Shown: positions 8,506 to 17,769, counted from the first letter of the stretch. The stretch is 64,000 nucleotides of DNA from Scytonema tolypothrichoides VB-61278 (GCF_000828085.3 NZ_JXCA02000016.1:1-64000), one strand, 5' to 3'. Notes: generated from the letters alone by a model not told the origin. A program made the numbers and translations.

Positions 8506-9180
8506 ATGTCCCACATCGATTTCACTTCACAGTTGCATGACTTAATGCAACGTGTGGGTATTTCTAGTTTTAAAGCTCTGAGTCGCACTGCTGGCGTCTC
8601 AGAGCGTCAGCTTGTGCGGCTACGGCGGCAGGGAGTTGAGCAGATGCGGGTGGATGTTCTGCTCAAGTTAGCGCAAGCACTACAAATTACTTTTAATGAG
8701 CTAGTTACAATTTTCTCTCAACAAGAGTTCGTAAAACGTAAAGATACATCAACTAACGAATCTCAACAATTATTACAACAAATAGCAGAATTAAAAAAAG
8801 AATACGAGCGATCGCAACAGCAAATACAACAACAACGACAGGTATTGCTCCAAGAGTTCCAGCAGTCTAGTTTACAATTGCTGGAATCTTTGTTGGTGCA
8901 ATTTCCCACTGCAGCACACAAAGCACGGGAAAATCCCCAATTAAGCGCGATCAACATCGTACCGTTAGTCCACAAACCCTTAGAGAGACTTTTGCAGCAG
9001 TGGGGAGTAGAAGCCATAGCACCTGTAGGGGCAGAACTACCTTATGACCCTCAACAGCACCAACTTTTAGAAGGTACTGCACAAGTTGGTGAACTGGTTA
9101 AGGTACGTTACATTGGTTACCATCAAGGTGATAAACTGTTATATCGAGCCAAGGTGAGTCCCATTCCACCAGAAGCATAA
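8506..9180 (+). CDS. HTH protein with coiled coil and GrpE-like C-terminal head
   Basis: 224 residues from ATG 8506 (a TTG at 8497 is the alternative). Residues 5-70 form an XRE-type helix-turn-helix (SRTAGVSERQLVRLRRQG). Residues 85-135 are a Gln/Glu-rich coiled coil. The final 70 residues resemble the beta head of GrpE: APVGAELPYDPQQHQLLEG followed by GYHQGDKLLYRAKVSPI. Canonical GrpE lacks a DNA-binding domain and releases ADP from DnaK. This could couple a DnaK interaction to transcription. No dnaK or dnaJ is adjacent. The domain assignment rests on pattern similarity. Confidence 0.6.
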   Translation: MSHIDFTSQLHDLMQRVGISSFKALSRTAGVSERQLVRLRRQGVEQMRVDVLLKLAQALQITFNELVTIFSQQEFVKRKDTSTNESQQLLQQIAELKKEYERSQQQIQQQRQVLLQEFQQSSLQLLESLLVQFPTAAHKARENPQLSAINIVPLVHKPLERLLQQWGVEAIAPVGAELPYDPQQHQLLEGTAQVGELVKVRYIGYHQGDKLLYRAKVSPIPPEA

Positions 9181-9352
9181 AGTCTTTCGCTGAGCACGGT
9201 ATGAAAAAATCAAGAACTTGTCAATATCTTGATATGATGATTGACTTATTATTTTGAATTTATACATACTGATCTGGCAAGTGTTTTTGAAATGAATTAG
9301 TATTGGTATAGACTGAGTAATTTGTTATTAATTATACAAAAAGTATTTCCTT

Positions 9353-9691
9353 ATGATGGTAGAAGAAATCAAAGTTATTCAACCTAGTGGAATTTTAGAT
9401 GCGGCTCAATCGCAAGAGTTGAGAAAAAAAATTGATGAAATTTTACAAAAAGAAAGTAGTACCAAAACAGTGTTACTTGATTTGAAAGAAGTCACTTTTA
9501 TGGATAGTTCTGGCTTGGGTGCTTTGGTGTTAGCTTTTAAAGCTCTAAACTCTGTAGAGAAAAATTTTGTTATCTGCTCAATTAATGAGCAAGTCAGGAT
9601 ATTATTTGAACTCACAAGTATGGATAAAATATTTAAAATATATTCAAATCGAGAAGAATTCAACAAAGCTGTTAGTTCTAGAATAAATTAA
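9353..9691 (+). CDS. STAS-domain anti-sigma-factor antagonist
   Basis: A 112-residue single STAS domain of the SpoIIAA/RsbV kind. The phosphorylatable serine lies in FMDSSGLGALVLA. In such partner-switching modules an HPK-like kinase phosphorylates this serine and a PP2C phosphatase removes the phosphate, freeing the protein to bind the kinase or anti-sigma factor. A SpoIIE-type phosphatase is encoded tail to tail, the two genes sharing four bases at their stops. ATG at 9353 or 9356 are both possible. No anti-sigma kinase is seen nearby. Confidence 0.85.
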   Translation: MMVEEIKVIQPSGILDAAQSQELRKKIDEILQKESSTKTVLLDLKEVTFMDSSGLGALVLAFKALNSVEKNFVICSINEQVRILFELTSMDKIFKIYSNREEFNKAVSSRIN

Positions 9692-10833
9692 TCAAATTTA
9701 ACCTGGATCATAGATAAATCATCATCAAAAGCTTCTTTGGAGTTTAATGAGATGATACCATTCAAAATATGATCCAGTTTACCCTCAGATTGAAGCTGTG
9801 AGGTGACGAGCATCTGAATAAAACCGTCCAAAGTCCAAATAGTGCCATCTGATTGGGTAATTTCGTAAGCACCATCGCTGAAAATATAAAGAGAACTGGA
9901 TTCTTCAATCTGACAAAAGTCATCTACATATTTTACCTCTGGAAACATGCCTACTGGCATACCAGGGGTTTTTAATCTTTTGACTTTCGGATTAGTTGAA
10001 GATTTTCCAGACACTAAGACTGCTGGTGGATGACCTGCACTTGCGTAAATTAACTGCCGGTTAACTCGGTTATAAACTCCATACCAAATAGTAAAGTATT
10101 TATCGTTTCGATAATTCATTTGAAAAGTATTATTCAACGCTTGCAAAACATCACTGGGTTGATAATAATTCAGACCAGCGAGAGCATGCGATCGCAGTAA
10201 GTTCAGCACGGAAAGAGAAGGGAGAGTTGCTCTGAGTCCGTGTCCTGCGGTATCTAACAAATAAATTGCCAGATAATCAGAGTCAAGCCAGTAGTAATCA
10301 AAACAATCACCCCCCAGTTGACGCGAGGGAATAAATTGGAAATTAATCTGTATAGGATCCGTCATTGGAATAGGCAAAAGGGAACGCACGTACTCTGCTG
10401 CTTCTGCCAATTCTGCTTCTAAAATTTGCTTTTGAGTTTGTAAATCTTTACTGAGTTGATGTAGACGCAATCCTGCTCTTACCCTCGCTTGTAATTCATT
10501 TTGTTCAATAGGTTTAGTGATAAAATCATCAGCACCTGCATCTAGCCCTTTAACACGATCAGCTACCGAATCTAAAGATGTTAATAAAATAAAAAACGTG
10601 GTAGATAATTGAGGATCTGTCTTGATTTGCTGGCAAACTTCTAATCCATTTAACCCAGGCATCATCCAGTCACAAATAATCAGCGCTGGAGAACAAGCCA
10701 TTGCTTTTGTAATTCCATCCTTGCCGTTGTTGGCTACCAATACTTTATAACCCTGTCTTTCCAGCATCCTTAGAAGAAGTATCTGTACTGCTGGATCATC
10801 ATCAATGACTAAAATTTGAAACGCACTATTCAT
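9688..10833 (-). CDS. Response regulator with SpoIIE/PP2C serine phosphatase output
   Basis: 381 residues. The receiver domain (1-125) has the acidic pocket (IDDD at 10-13), the phospho-acceptor Asp in IICDWMMPG and the Lys in DFITKP. A coiled linker (125-160) leads to a PP2C-like SpoIIE domain with GGDCFDYYW, DTAGHG and a C-terminal DDDLSMIQV, which carry the metal-binding aspartates. A sensor kinase probably controls the receiver, and the output dephosphorylates a STAS protein, most likely the convergent neighbour. It is cytoplasmic. The architecture is common in cyanobacterial partner switching. Confidence 0.88.
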   Translation of the reverse strand: MNSAFQILVIDDDPAVQILLLRMLERQGYKVLVANNGKDGITKAMACSPALIICDWMMPGLNGLEVCQQIKTDPQLSTTFFILLTSLDSVADRVKGLDAGADDFITKPIEQNELQARVRAGLRLHQLSKDLQTQKQILEAELAEAAEYVRSLLPIPMTDPIQINFQFIPSRQLGGDCFDYYWLDSDYLAIYLLDTAGHGLRATLPSLSVLNLLRSHALAGLNYYQPSDVLQALNNTFQMNYRNDKYFTIWYGVYNRVNRQLIYASAGHPPAVLVSGKSSTNPKVKRLKTPGMPVGMFPEVKYVDDFCQIEESSSLYIFSDGAYEITQSDGTIWTLDGFIQMLVTSQLQSEGKLDHILNGIISLNSKEAFDDDLSMIQVKFD

Positions 10834-10906
10834 TAATCAATAATCATTAATTAATAATAATTTTGAGTATAGACTGTTGTGAAATTCTGGCTTTTTGATG
10901 ATTTTT

Positions 10907-11680
10907 CTAGTTGATTATGGGATGGGCAAGGGGGTTTAGCCAAAAGAGGATGATGCTTTTAAGCTGATTAAGATCGCGGTAGACTTCTTGCTTAAACCAC
11001 TGTCCAAAAGCGTCAAACGGCGTGAAAGATTCTCCCGTTTGCCATTTAATATCTTGCCCTAAGGGTGTGGTGTGAGTTCCGTTTAGCGTCTGTGCTATCA
11101 CCATCTCTGGAAAGCGTTGTTTTAATAGTTCAGTTAAAGCTGTTGATTGGTCTAGGGTGTCGTTGGTAAATTTGATCAGTAGGTTACGGCGAACGTTATA
11201 CCGATCTTGCACGAGTTTGTTAGTTTCTAAGGGTGAGGGGGTAAACTCGACGGCGGCTAAGTTGAACTGTTCGATTAAGGGAATAGCATCTCGTGCAGCA
11301 TAGTTGTTGAAGGATATGAGGATATTGCCAGCGCGTTCTACACTGAAGAGGCTGCCGATAAGCAAGTGGAGTTTACAACCCATGCTGTGCCCGATTCCAT
11401 AAATGGGAAGGTAACGCTTGCGTATTGCCGAACTATCCTGTAGGCGTTCTAAGGCGCGTTCAAAGTTTAATAGGACAGATTTTGCGATCGCACTATGATC
11501 CAAAGTGTTCACAAACGGTGTTGCGATCACAACATAACCTTTACTTGCCAGTTGTTCTAGCAACCAACGGTAAGTCAGATGAGGTGCTGTAGCAACAAAT
11601 GCCCCACCAAGAAAGTGAATCACACCAACAGGATTTCGCGGAACAAGTACCCAGTTTCGAGAAATTTCTTGCCAGTCCAT
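10907..11680 (-). CDS. DUF1350 family alpha/beta-hydrolase-like protein
   Basis: A 257-residue protein of a family restricted largely to cyanobacteria and plastid-bearing eukaryotes. The N terminus MDWQEISRNWVLVPRNPVG and the oxyanion-type segment HFLGGAFVATAPHLTYRWLL are characteristic. A nucleophile-elbow motif GIGHSMG lies at residues 95-101 with the candidate catalytic serine at 99. No biochemical role is established for the family as far as I know. It is complete and soluble, monocistronic, and separated by about 70 bases from the REC-phosphatase gene. Confidence 0.8.
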   Translation of the reverse strand: MDWQEISRNWVLVPRNPVGVIHFLGGAFVATAPHLTYRWLLEQLASKGYVVIATPFVNTLDHSAIAKSVLLNFERALERLQDSSAIRKRYLPIYGIGHSMGCKLHLLIGSLFSVERAGNILISFNNYAARDAIPLIEQFNLAAVEFTPSPLETNKLVQDRYNVRRNLLIKFTNDTLDQSTALTELLKQRFPEMVIAQTLNGTHTTPLGQDIKWQTGESFTPFDAFGQWFKQEVYRDLNQLKSIILFWLNPLAHPIIN

Positions 11681-12201
11681 GTAAACAAGGTAAAAAATTA
11701 GAAAAAAAAGTTTAAAAGTTAATACTTCTTCATGGTAAACCTTGTTGACTGTTCTTGTGGGATGATATCAAACTTGCAGGTGGTGATAATACCTTTGGGG
11801 GCGGCCCACAATTCGTGATCGCAAGTTTTGTCAGAAATAAACCTTGTATCTTTCATGATAAAGTCCAGATAAACACAAGTCAATTGCGCACCCCAGGTGA
11901 CTGAGGCAGGACGTAGCCGCAAGCATTCCCCTTTGTACTTCTTGAGGGAGGGAGTGAGTGACGGAGGTGTTTCTTTGATTCGTAACAGGTTGCAATAGCT
12001 ACACGTGGGGGACTCCTAAAGAAAAACTTACAAATTCCAAGGTAGTGTGCCCATAGAGCATACATAGCACTCATAAATCATTTGTAAAAAATTAGAAACC
12101 GGGTTTCTGGACTTTAGCAATTTTTACAACTCATATAGGATTGCTATATTTGAAATTTGAAATTTGAAATTTTGAATTTTGAATTTTGAATTTTGAATTG
12201 T
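11681..12201. other. Gap between DUF1350 and ABC-2 permease genes
   Basis: No convincing gene. A 67-codon minus-strand frame (11719-11922) encodes a cysteine-containing peptide I do not recognise; it has no clear ribosome-binding site. A small palindrome AGAAACCGGGTTTCT is at 12095-12109, and related sequence recurs near 17276. STRR units TGAAATT/TGAATTT fill 12142-12199. Confidence 0.5.
12142..12199. repeat. STRR tandem repeats (TGAAATT/TGAATTT)
   Basis: About eight 7-base units in tandem end directly at the 3' end of the ABC-2 permease gene. The same class, in inverse orientation, appears at 39148-39213. Confidence 0.75.
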
Positions 12202-12993
12202 TTATGCTCCCATTCCCGAGTATCGCTTCAATCCCCGTCGCCACAGTAAACGATTCAAACCTAAAAACACCAAAATCCAACCCACCATTAACAAAAATCC
12301 CCGTGGTACATCTACAGGTAATCCAATTAAAATACTTGCAGGGAAATCAATCATATAAGGAAATGGTGTGCAAAGAACTATTGCGCGCACCGATTCCGGA
12401 AAAACCTCAATTGGTGCAATCATTCCAGACAAAAATAAATAAAACAAAAACCATAAATTTTCTACAGCACTAGCTCGTTCCGTCCAAAAAGCAAGCATTG
12501 CAAATGAGTATTGCATGATAAAGCGTAAAACAAAAGCCAGTACAGCCGCCAACAAAAATAGTAAAATTTTTGTGAAACTTGGCACCCAAAAAGCTTGCGG
12601 ATAAAGGAGAAAAAAGACGACTAACAGTAACAATGTAATAGGTAAACGAGCCATTCTTTCAGAAACATGGGAAGCAATATGATGCCACACGGGATCAATA
12701 GGTTGTAACAAGCGCGGTGAAAGTTTTCCTTCTACTATTTCCCTTTCAAACTCCCAAACCACCCAAGTTACTGTGATTTGCCTAATCATGAAAACTGCAA
12801 GAAAGTAACGAGCAAAATCCACAGGTGACAGATTAAACTGTCCTCCTTGCGCTGCCTGTATCCACACTCCCATTAAAATAATTGGCAGAGAGTTTGCCAA
12901 TATCCATAAAATGAGTTCCGCCCGATACTCAAGCATATAGGCGTAGTACACTGACAATAATGTCAGGGTTTTTCGGAAAAATCGCTTGATCAT
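12202..12993 (-). CDS. ABC-2 family transporter permease
   Basis: A 263-residue integral membrane protein with six predicted spans, an N-terminal amphipathic segment and the ABC-2 pattern seen in cyanobacterial export permeases: FARYFLAVFMIRQITVTWVV and, near the end, GMIAPIEVFPESVRAIV before the last spans. Such permeases pair with a second permease and an ATPase, none of which is encoded next to it, so partners would be elsewhere. The exported substrate is unknown. The start ATG at 12993 gives the usual MIKRFFRK cytoplasmic tail. Confidence 0.78.
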   Translation of the reverse strand: MIKRFFRKTLTLLSVYYAYMLEYRAELILWILANSLPIILMGVWIQAAQGGQFNLSPVDFARYFLAVFMIRQITVTWVVWEFEREIVEGKLSPRLLQPIDPVWHHIASHVSERMARLPITLLLLVVFFLLYPQAFWVPSFTKILLFLLAAVLAFVLRFIMQYSFAMLAFWTERASAVENLWFLFYLFLSGMIAPIEVFPESVRAIVLCTPFPYMIDFPASILIGLPVDVPRGFLLMVGWILVFLGLNRLLWRRGLKRYSGMGA

Positions 12994-13160
12994 AAAGATT
13001 AGTGGTGTTGCATAATTTTAGGAGATCGGCAGTGAAATCAAGTGATATCGAATCCACAATTATCGCCCCCTTTTTATCCTGGCACAGGTGTGGCTATACA
13101 AGACTTGTCCTAGAGCAGTGCTTATTCTTATGATTAGACCACAAATCGTAAGACCCTTCC

Positions 13161-13436
13161 CTAACCCTCAGGCGCTTGTGCACTCAACGGGACGCCAGAT
13201 GCACCGACTGTCGCGCCGTCAATCACCGATTGTACTTTTTGCTGAACTTGCTGATACTGTTCTACCAGCGAGTTACGCACAGACTCGATTTGATCTACAA
13301 TCCGGTTGGCTTCCTCTTCTGAGATATCCTCGCGCCCAGACAACAAAGCCACAATTGTTGAACGGTCAAATTTGGAAATGCGATCGCCTAAAGTTCCACA
13401 AAGCGTCAGCAGAAGATAGCAGCAATTGCAAATCAC
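13161..13436 (-). pseudogene. C-terminal remnant of a larger cyanobacterial protein
   Basis: The frame contains KFDRSTIVALLSGREDISEE followed by an amphipathic helix rich in Gln and Val. This acidic ISEEEANRIVDQIE pattern occurs in repeat-bearing cyanobacterial membrane proteins, but here only about 75 residues remain. The first 15 codons (Cys and Leu rich) do not fit the rest, indicating a frameshift or truncation near 13390. I cannot name the parent gene. Confidence 0.4.
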
Positions 13437-13713
13437 GCTTGATCCCTTCAGGGTTTAGTTCCTCTTTTATTTTAGATAGCGTTCACCAATCCCTACCAGA
13501 AAGATTGCTAAATCAAGAATTCCAGTAGAGTTGAGTTTTTGTTAAAAACATTTGGTTGGACTTTATTTGAAAACGAATAATTTTTCAATTTGAGAAAGAT
13601 AAAACTTATCCCAAAAGATGGGTGAAAATTTCGTTCAAAAATAGTATTAATATGGTTAACTGCATTTAGAAGATTCTTGTACCAATAATTTTCGCTTGTA
13701 GGAGGAAGTAAGG

Positions 13714-13941
13714 ATGGTCTTAGGTTTGCATAGGTGTGCTGTAGGCGTATTTACTCATCGAGTGCCAAACCTGGGCTGTATCAATTGAGAGATTCTGGTT
13801 TCCCAATGGTATAGATTGTTGGTGGTCGTGCAGAATACAAATCGCAATGATCAGATTGCTGGTGCTGAAATCACAGAACGTCTTGGCGATAAAGCTGACG
13901 AATATGGTGTAGTTGCGGCGCTTTCTAACATGATAGGCTAG
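13714..13941 (+). pseudogene. General-stress-type protein remnant, frameshifted
   Basis: A strong ribosome-binding site (GGAGGAAG at 13701-13708) leads into ATG 13714. The frame begins MVLGLHRCAVGVF and stops after 24 codons. Other frames continue with RDSGFP near 13790 and then NRNDQIAGAEITERLGDKAD, ending at TAG 13941. This order matches the N-terminal part of the small stress proteins (general stress 17M-like) of heterocystous cyanobacteria. At least two frameshifts and loss of the C-terminal half make it a dead gene. Confidence 0.55.
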
Positions 13942-13994
13942 TACCACAAATTTAAGTAGAAAAAATTGTTGTTATTTGAGAGTGAGGAAATACT

Positions 13995-14426
13995 ATGGAC
14001 AGCGAACTACAACAAGCTGAATACACTGATGCCAAGATAAAAGAAGGCATCAAAGAACTTGAAGGTTCTGAACCAGGAACTCTGGCAATGCTACCACCTG
14101 TGACTGAAACTGAAGAAGAATCACAGCAGTTTGGTACACAAATTTCTACATTTTTGGCAGAACTGCCTGAATATTTAGGTAGCTTTTTCAACGAATACAA
14201 GCTGCCAGTTATTAGCTTTGCTTTACTTGTGGTGACGGTTACTCTACTCAGAATAATGTTGGCGGTGCTAGATGCAGTCAATGATATTCCACTTCTAAGC
14301 CCGCTGCTGGAATTAACAGGGATTGGTTACACAATTTGGTTTACTTCCCGCTATTTACTCAAAGGTTCTACTCGGCAAGAATTAGGTGAACAACTGAACT
14401 CAATCAAAAAAGAAATTATTGGCTGA
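13995..14426 (+). CDS. CAAD-domain membrane protein
   Basis: A 143-residue protein with an acidic N terminus (to about residue 45), an amphipathic helix, and two adjacent membrane spans (PVISFALLVVTVTLLRIML and a second hydrophobic stretch with TGIGYTIWF) followed by a Lys-rich helix. This is the CAAD domain, which anchors some cyanobacterial aminoacyl-tRNA synthetases in thylakoids and, free-standing, is related to the plant CURT1 thylakoid-curvature proteins. Here the domain is free-standing, so a membrane-shaping role is likelier than synthetase anchoring. Confidence 0.82.
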   Translation: MDSELQQAEYTDAKIKEGIKELEGSEPGTLAMLPPVTETEEESQQFGTQISTFLAELPEYLGSFFNEYKLPVISFALLVVTVTLLRIMLAVLDAVNDIPLLSPLLELTGIGYTIWFTSRYLLKGSTRQELGEQLNSIKKEIIG

Positions 14427-14583
14427 AATATCTCAAAACCTTTGAGCTAACTTCAGTATAGTTCTAACAAAAATACTGTTTGGATTATATCATTTACACC
14501 CGTTGCGGTCAAGTAGAAATTGCTTTTTCTGCTTGACCATTTTTTGAATTAATGGTTATTTGCTTGTCATTGCTTCACGTGTT

Positions 14584-14694
14584 ATACCATTTCACGAAAT
14601 ACTTGATACAAATGATTGGTCTCTAATTCTTTCTCCTCTGCTCCCCTGCACCCAAGCGCTGCCTATTTGTATCAATCTTAAAGTGAAACGGTAT
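14584..14694. repeat. MITE-like element with ATACCNTTTCAC inverted ends
   Basis: Left end ATACCATTTCAC plus TTGATACAAAT and the mirrored right end ATTTGTATCAA plus GTGAAACGGTAT bound a 111-base segment. Flanking TTA/TTA suggests a short target duplication. No coding potential. It looks like a non-autonomous transposon. Confidence 0.6.
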
Positions 14695-14767
14695 TAGAGG
14701 TGAATTGTTGAAGTTCCCTCTTAACTGCGCTGGATCGTCGTAAATGGCGAGCGCACCTCTATATCGT

Positions 14768-14881
14768 GTCCGGTTAAAGACTTATCATTAAGCCTCTTGA
14801 GGAGCAGGGCGGTTTCTTGGAGAGGCGGAGGGTTTTAAGGTATTTGCACAGATCCTTCGAATAATAACTAATCAACCGGAC
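14768..14881. repeat. MITE-like element with GTCCGGTT ends
   Basis: GTCCGGTT (14768-14775) and AACCGGAC (14874-14881) enclose 98 bases. It adjoins the previous MITE, so this gap is a repeat cluster. From 14882 to 15063 I see nothing else. Confidence 0.5.
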
Positions 14882-15334
14882 TTGATATTAAGTAAATAAG
14901 TGGAAATAAACAGAACTATGTTAAGAAATGTAAAAACGCCTAAAACCCTTACTAATGAACGGCAGGTGCTACATATTTCTTCTCCACCCTAATTTGCTAA
15001 ATGCTGTTTCTTAGCGCCCTTACCAAAATTTGAGATTGGCAAACCTCACAAATATTTGAAATATTATTCGCGCCAAGAGAGCAGGTTTTGCAAACGTTCT
15101 GCCAGAAGACTGAGTTGCTCATATGTGCGGACAAGACGCTCCCCCTCTACATACACCTCTGGCGTCGGATAATTTTGAATAATTTCAATCAATGACAGTT
15201 TATTGTCTTTGCTAGCTGATAACACTAGAGCTGATCGCAAAGCTTGTGGGTTAGCCTCACTTGAGGGAGTATGAATTGTTTGACCGATTTGGTCTACTAA
15301 AAATTCACCAATCGGGTTATTCAGTAGACGATCT

Positions 15335-16625
15335 CAGGACTTACGCAACTGGCACAAGCAAAGGTGTGACTGTGTCACGCCGACTGGCTAACAACTAAAC
15401 CATAAACATAGGAACATTCGGGCGTTTTAGTTGCTGAACTAAATAATTGGACAATAATCCATGTTTAATTTGATAAATTGTTTGGCGACTTTGATAAGCT
15501 AAATTTTTGAGTGTAAGCCAGACTAAAATAGCGCAGGCAATATGGTTTCTTTGAATACGACCTTTGCGACATTGACAAGATTCAATACCAGTCAATTGTT
15601 TTAATTCTCTATGAAACTCCTCAACCTTCCATCGAACCTTACACACTTCTTGCACAACGTTCGTAGAATCTTGAGATAAATCGTTTGTCGCGATAAAATC
15701 CGTTCTGTCGGTAGAGACAGTCACCCGGAACAGTTTCACTTTTTTAGCGCCTGGAAACTTTTTTATTTTAATTATTTTACCAGATTTTAACTCTTTCTCA
15801 TCCCAAGATAACAATTCGATTCTTTTATAATCTTCTTTACTTGCCGTATCATCAACAAGCCGATTACGTTTCAGAGGACAATAATAATATTTTCCTAAAC
15901 TATCAATATATAACATCAATTTATTTGTTGCATACCAAGTGTCCATCAAGACGGCTTGAAATGGTAAAACCTTATGGTAGACAAGATTTTGTAACATTTC
16001 AGTCACATGGTCTATCTTTGTTTTCCCATCTGTGTCTGGGTCATAAATACGATAGTCCACTACCCAAAACTTTCCAATTTCATGATTGACATATATACAG
16101 TTTATTAACCCAATTCCTTGGATGACACCATGTTCGTTACCACTATATTGCCGTTTACTTGTCTCTATTTCTGTGGCATGTCGTTTATTAAGTACTGTGT
16201 CATCAAATACAATATACGAGTTATCATTTCTTTCGATGACGTTTTTGACATTATCCCAAAGTAGACGTGGTGGAGCGCTTTTCATTTTTGAGATAGCGGT
16301 TAATTTTATCATGGCTAATCTGTTCTAGATGATCTGCCAAATTTGTGAGAGTATAATTAATTTGACTACTTAACAAATACTGACAATAGTTAAGTTTAGT
16401 AAATTTCATAAATGACAGTATTTATTTGAGCTACAGTCTCTAAATTTTCTCATAAAAATTTGAAAAGTGCTTCACTAGTAATCCAAGTTGCTAGTTATGT
16501 ATTTAGGCGATCGCATGGCTCAGTAAAGCAATAAAATCTCCTCCAGAAGCCTCTTGGTGCATTCCACTTATTAATACTTCTGTACTATAGATAGCGCTTA
16601 CGTTGTGCCAGTTGCGTAAGTCCTG
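15335..16625. mobile_element. Complete insertion sequence, 1291 bp, DDE (IS4/IS701-like)
   Basis: Perfect 23-bp terminal inverted repeats begin CAGGACTTACGCAACTGG at 15335 and end with its complement at 16625. The flanking pentamers are identical, GATCT at 15330-15334 and at 16626-16630, so this is a clean transposition event. One transposase region lies on the minus strand. Perfect ends and target duplication imply a recent insertion. Confidence 0.92.
15395..16409 (-). pseudogene. IS4/IS701-type DDE transposase, apparent frameshift near the N terminus
   Basis: The main frame (16312-15395) encodes the catalytic core: first Asp in FDDTVLNK, second Asp in LMDTWYATNK, and the IS4-style Glu region VRWKVEEFHRELKQLTGIE. 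An upstream frame (ATG 16409, stop 16251) encodes the expected N-terminal helices, MKFTKLNYCQYLLSSQ to NRYLKNEK, and overlaps the core in the +1 frame. Joining the two near 16275 gives about 340 residues, normal for the family. Either a one-base insertion has killed it or +1 frameshifting is used; the first is more usual. Confidence 0.7.
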
Positions 16626-17125
16626 GATCTAACACAACTGGGCTAGCGTTGACCTCTTTTGTTAAGACATTACGAACTGTTTGCGGATCTTGACGAGCCT
16701 GATTCAATAGTAAATTTAGCATTGGCGAAACTTCTCCTGTTTCGGCAAATTTTGTTAATTTCTCTACTGACACTGATTCACGAAAAATACCATATTTGAA
16801 AACAATTTTTTCTGCAGCGATCGCACTATTACTGTACAATAAAACACTGACACCTGTTAGAAAAGAAAAAATGTTTTTTAAAACATAATCTTGAACTATC
16901 ATTTCAAATGTATAAAATTTAAAAATTTGTATACCATGAGAACAAGTTAATTGAGTTTCGTATGATTTTTAAGTCTATAGGAAGCATGCTCTTTAATACT
17001 CCTCCAAAAGTTATATTTAAGATACGAATTTTACTCATTTTCTCTGTAAACTTGAGCTTAATATTTGGTGAAAAACAACTACAGTGTGTAAGTCTTGCAG
17101 ACAATTTTCTTAACTCCTAAGAAAC

Positions 17126-17148
17126 ACAGGGAACAGGGAACAGGGAAA
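17126..17148. repeat. STRR repeats (AGGGAAC)
   Basis: Three AGGGAAC units, inverse of the GTTCCCT type at 7843 and 56172. The surrounding gap from the end of the DUF1400 gene to 17190 contains no gene I can support. Confidence 0.6.
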
Positions 17149-17196
17149 GAGTGTTTCTTTCATATGTTACTAGCGGTTAAGAGCGCTAGTCAGAGG

Positions 17197-17317
17197 CTTA
17201 TATCTTGCACCAAGGTCAAACCTGTGGTTTCTTGAGAACGACAACACTTTAAAACCTTAATTTTCTGTTTATAAACCCGGTTTTTTAGGTCTTGTTGAGA
17301 ATGCTGCAAGATCTCAG
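17197..17317. repeat. MITE-like element with TTGCACC/GCTGCAA ends
   Basis: CTTATATCTTGCACC at the left and GCTGCAAGATCTCAG at the right delimit 121 bases. Twenty bases at the right end (TTGAGAATGCTGCAAGATCT) are shared exactly with the element at 57887-58035, so both belong to one family. The remaining gap to 17559 shows nothing further. Confidence 0.6.
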
Positions 17318-17559
17318 TTAAAAAAGATTAATATCATCTATGGCACTTTACGGGCAAGCTATTATGGGCAATTGGTATTAAAAGCTGTATTGATACTTCA
17401 TTTTATGCTGAACGTCACAGTATGGTATTAACAAATACTACACTAAATGTCAGTGGTCAATTCTATCTTAGGGTGAGTGAAACACACAAAAGAATAGGCT
17501 ACTGTTAGAAGCTGTCTAGCTAATTAATTTGTTAAACATTCATTCAAACCATTTTCGCC

Positions 17560-17769
17560 ATGCTTCTTCAAGACAAGCAGACTGGTCAATTAGTAGAAAT
17601 ACGCGACTTCGAAGCACTGATTAGCCCATTGAAACCTACTGTCGCTGGGCAACTTCAAGCGGGAGAAGAAGAACAAGAACCAGAAGATTTTAAGAAAGAG
17701 CAATTACTTTTTCCTTCTGGTGAGAGCTTGCCACGTTGTTGGATAGATGAAAATTATAAAAACTCTTAA
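17560..17769 (+). CDS. Small acidic conserved cyanobacterial protein
   Basis: A 69-residue protein starting MLLQDKQTGQLVEIRDFEAL with a Glu-rich middle (GEEEQEPEDF) and an ending FPSGESLPRCWID. I recall this arrangement as a conserved small hypothetical of filamentous cyanobacteria without a known function. There is no signal peptide or membrane span. It stands alone, 680 bases before transaldolase. The single Cys in LPRCW and the conserved Trp may matter. Confidence 0.55.
   Translation: MLLQDKQTGQLVEIRDFEALISPLKPTVAGQLQAGEEEQEPEDFKKEQLLFPSGESLPRCWIDENYKNS

Larger units (their letters stand above)
15064..16902 (-). pseudogene. DUF1400 secreted protein gene interrupted by an insertion sequence
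   Basis: The N-terminal part (16902-16626) encodes a signal peptide ending near AIA and the DUF1400 start (IVFKYGIFRESVSVEKLTKF) up to SPVVLD. The C-terminal part (15329-15064) resumes with RLLNNPIGEFLVDQIGQ and ends SWRE. Removing the 1291-bp IS and one GATCT copy joins the halves exactly in frame as a 180-residue protein (543 bases with stop). DUF1400 usually precedes alpha/beta-hydrolase domains in cyanobacterial secreted proteins; here it is free-standing. Function unknown; inactive in this copy unless the IS leaves. Confidence 0.85.

Noticed and set aside
12186-12473. Plus-strand frame of 95 codons
   Set aside because: It is the opposite strand of the well-supported ABC-2 permease.
13088-13528. 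146-codon plus-strand frame
   Set aside because: Runs opposite to the recognisable ISEEEANRIVDQIE remnant and shows no family features.
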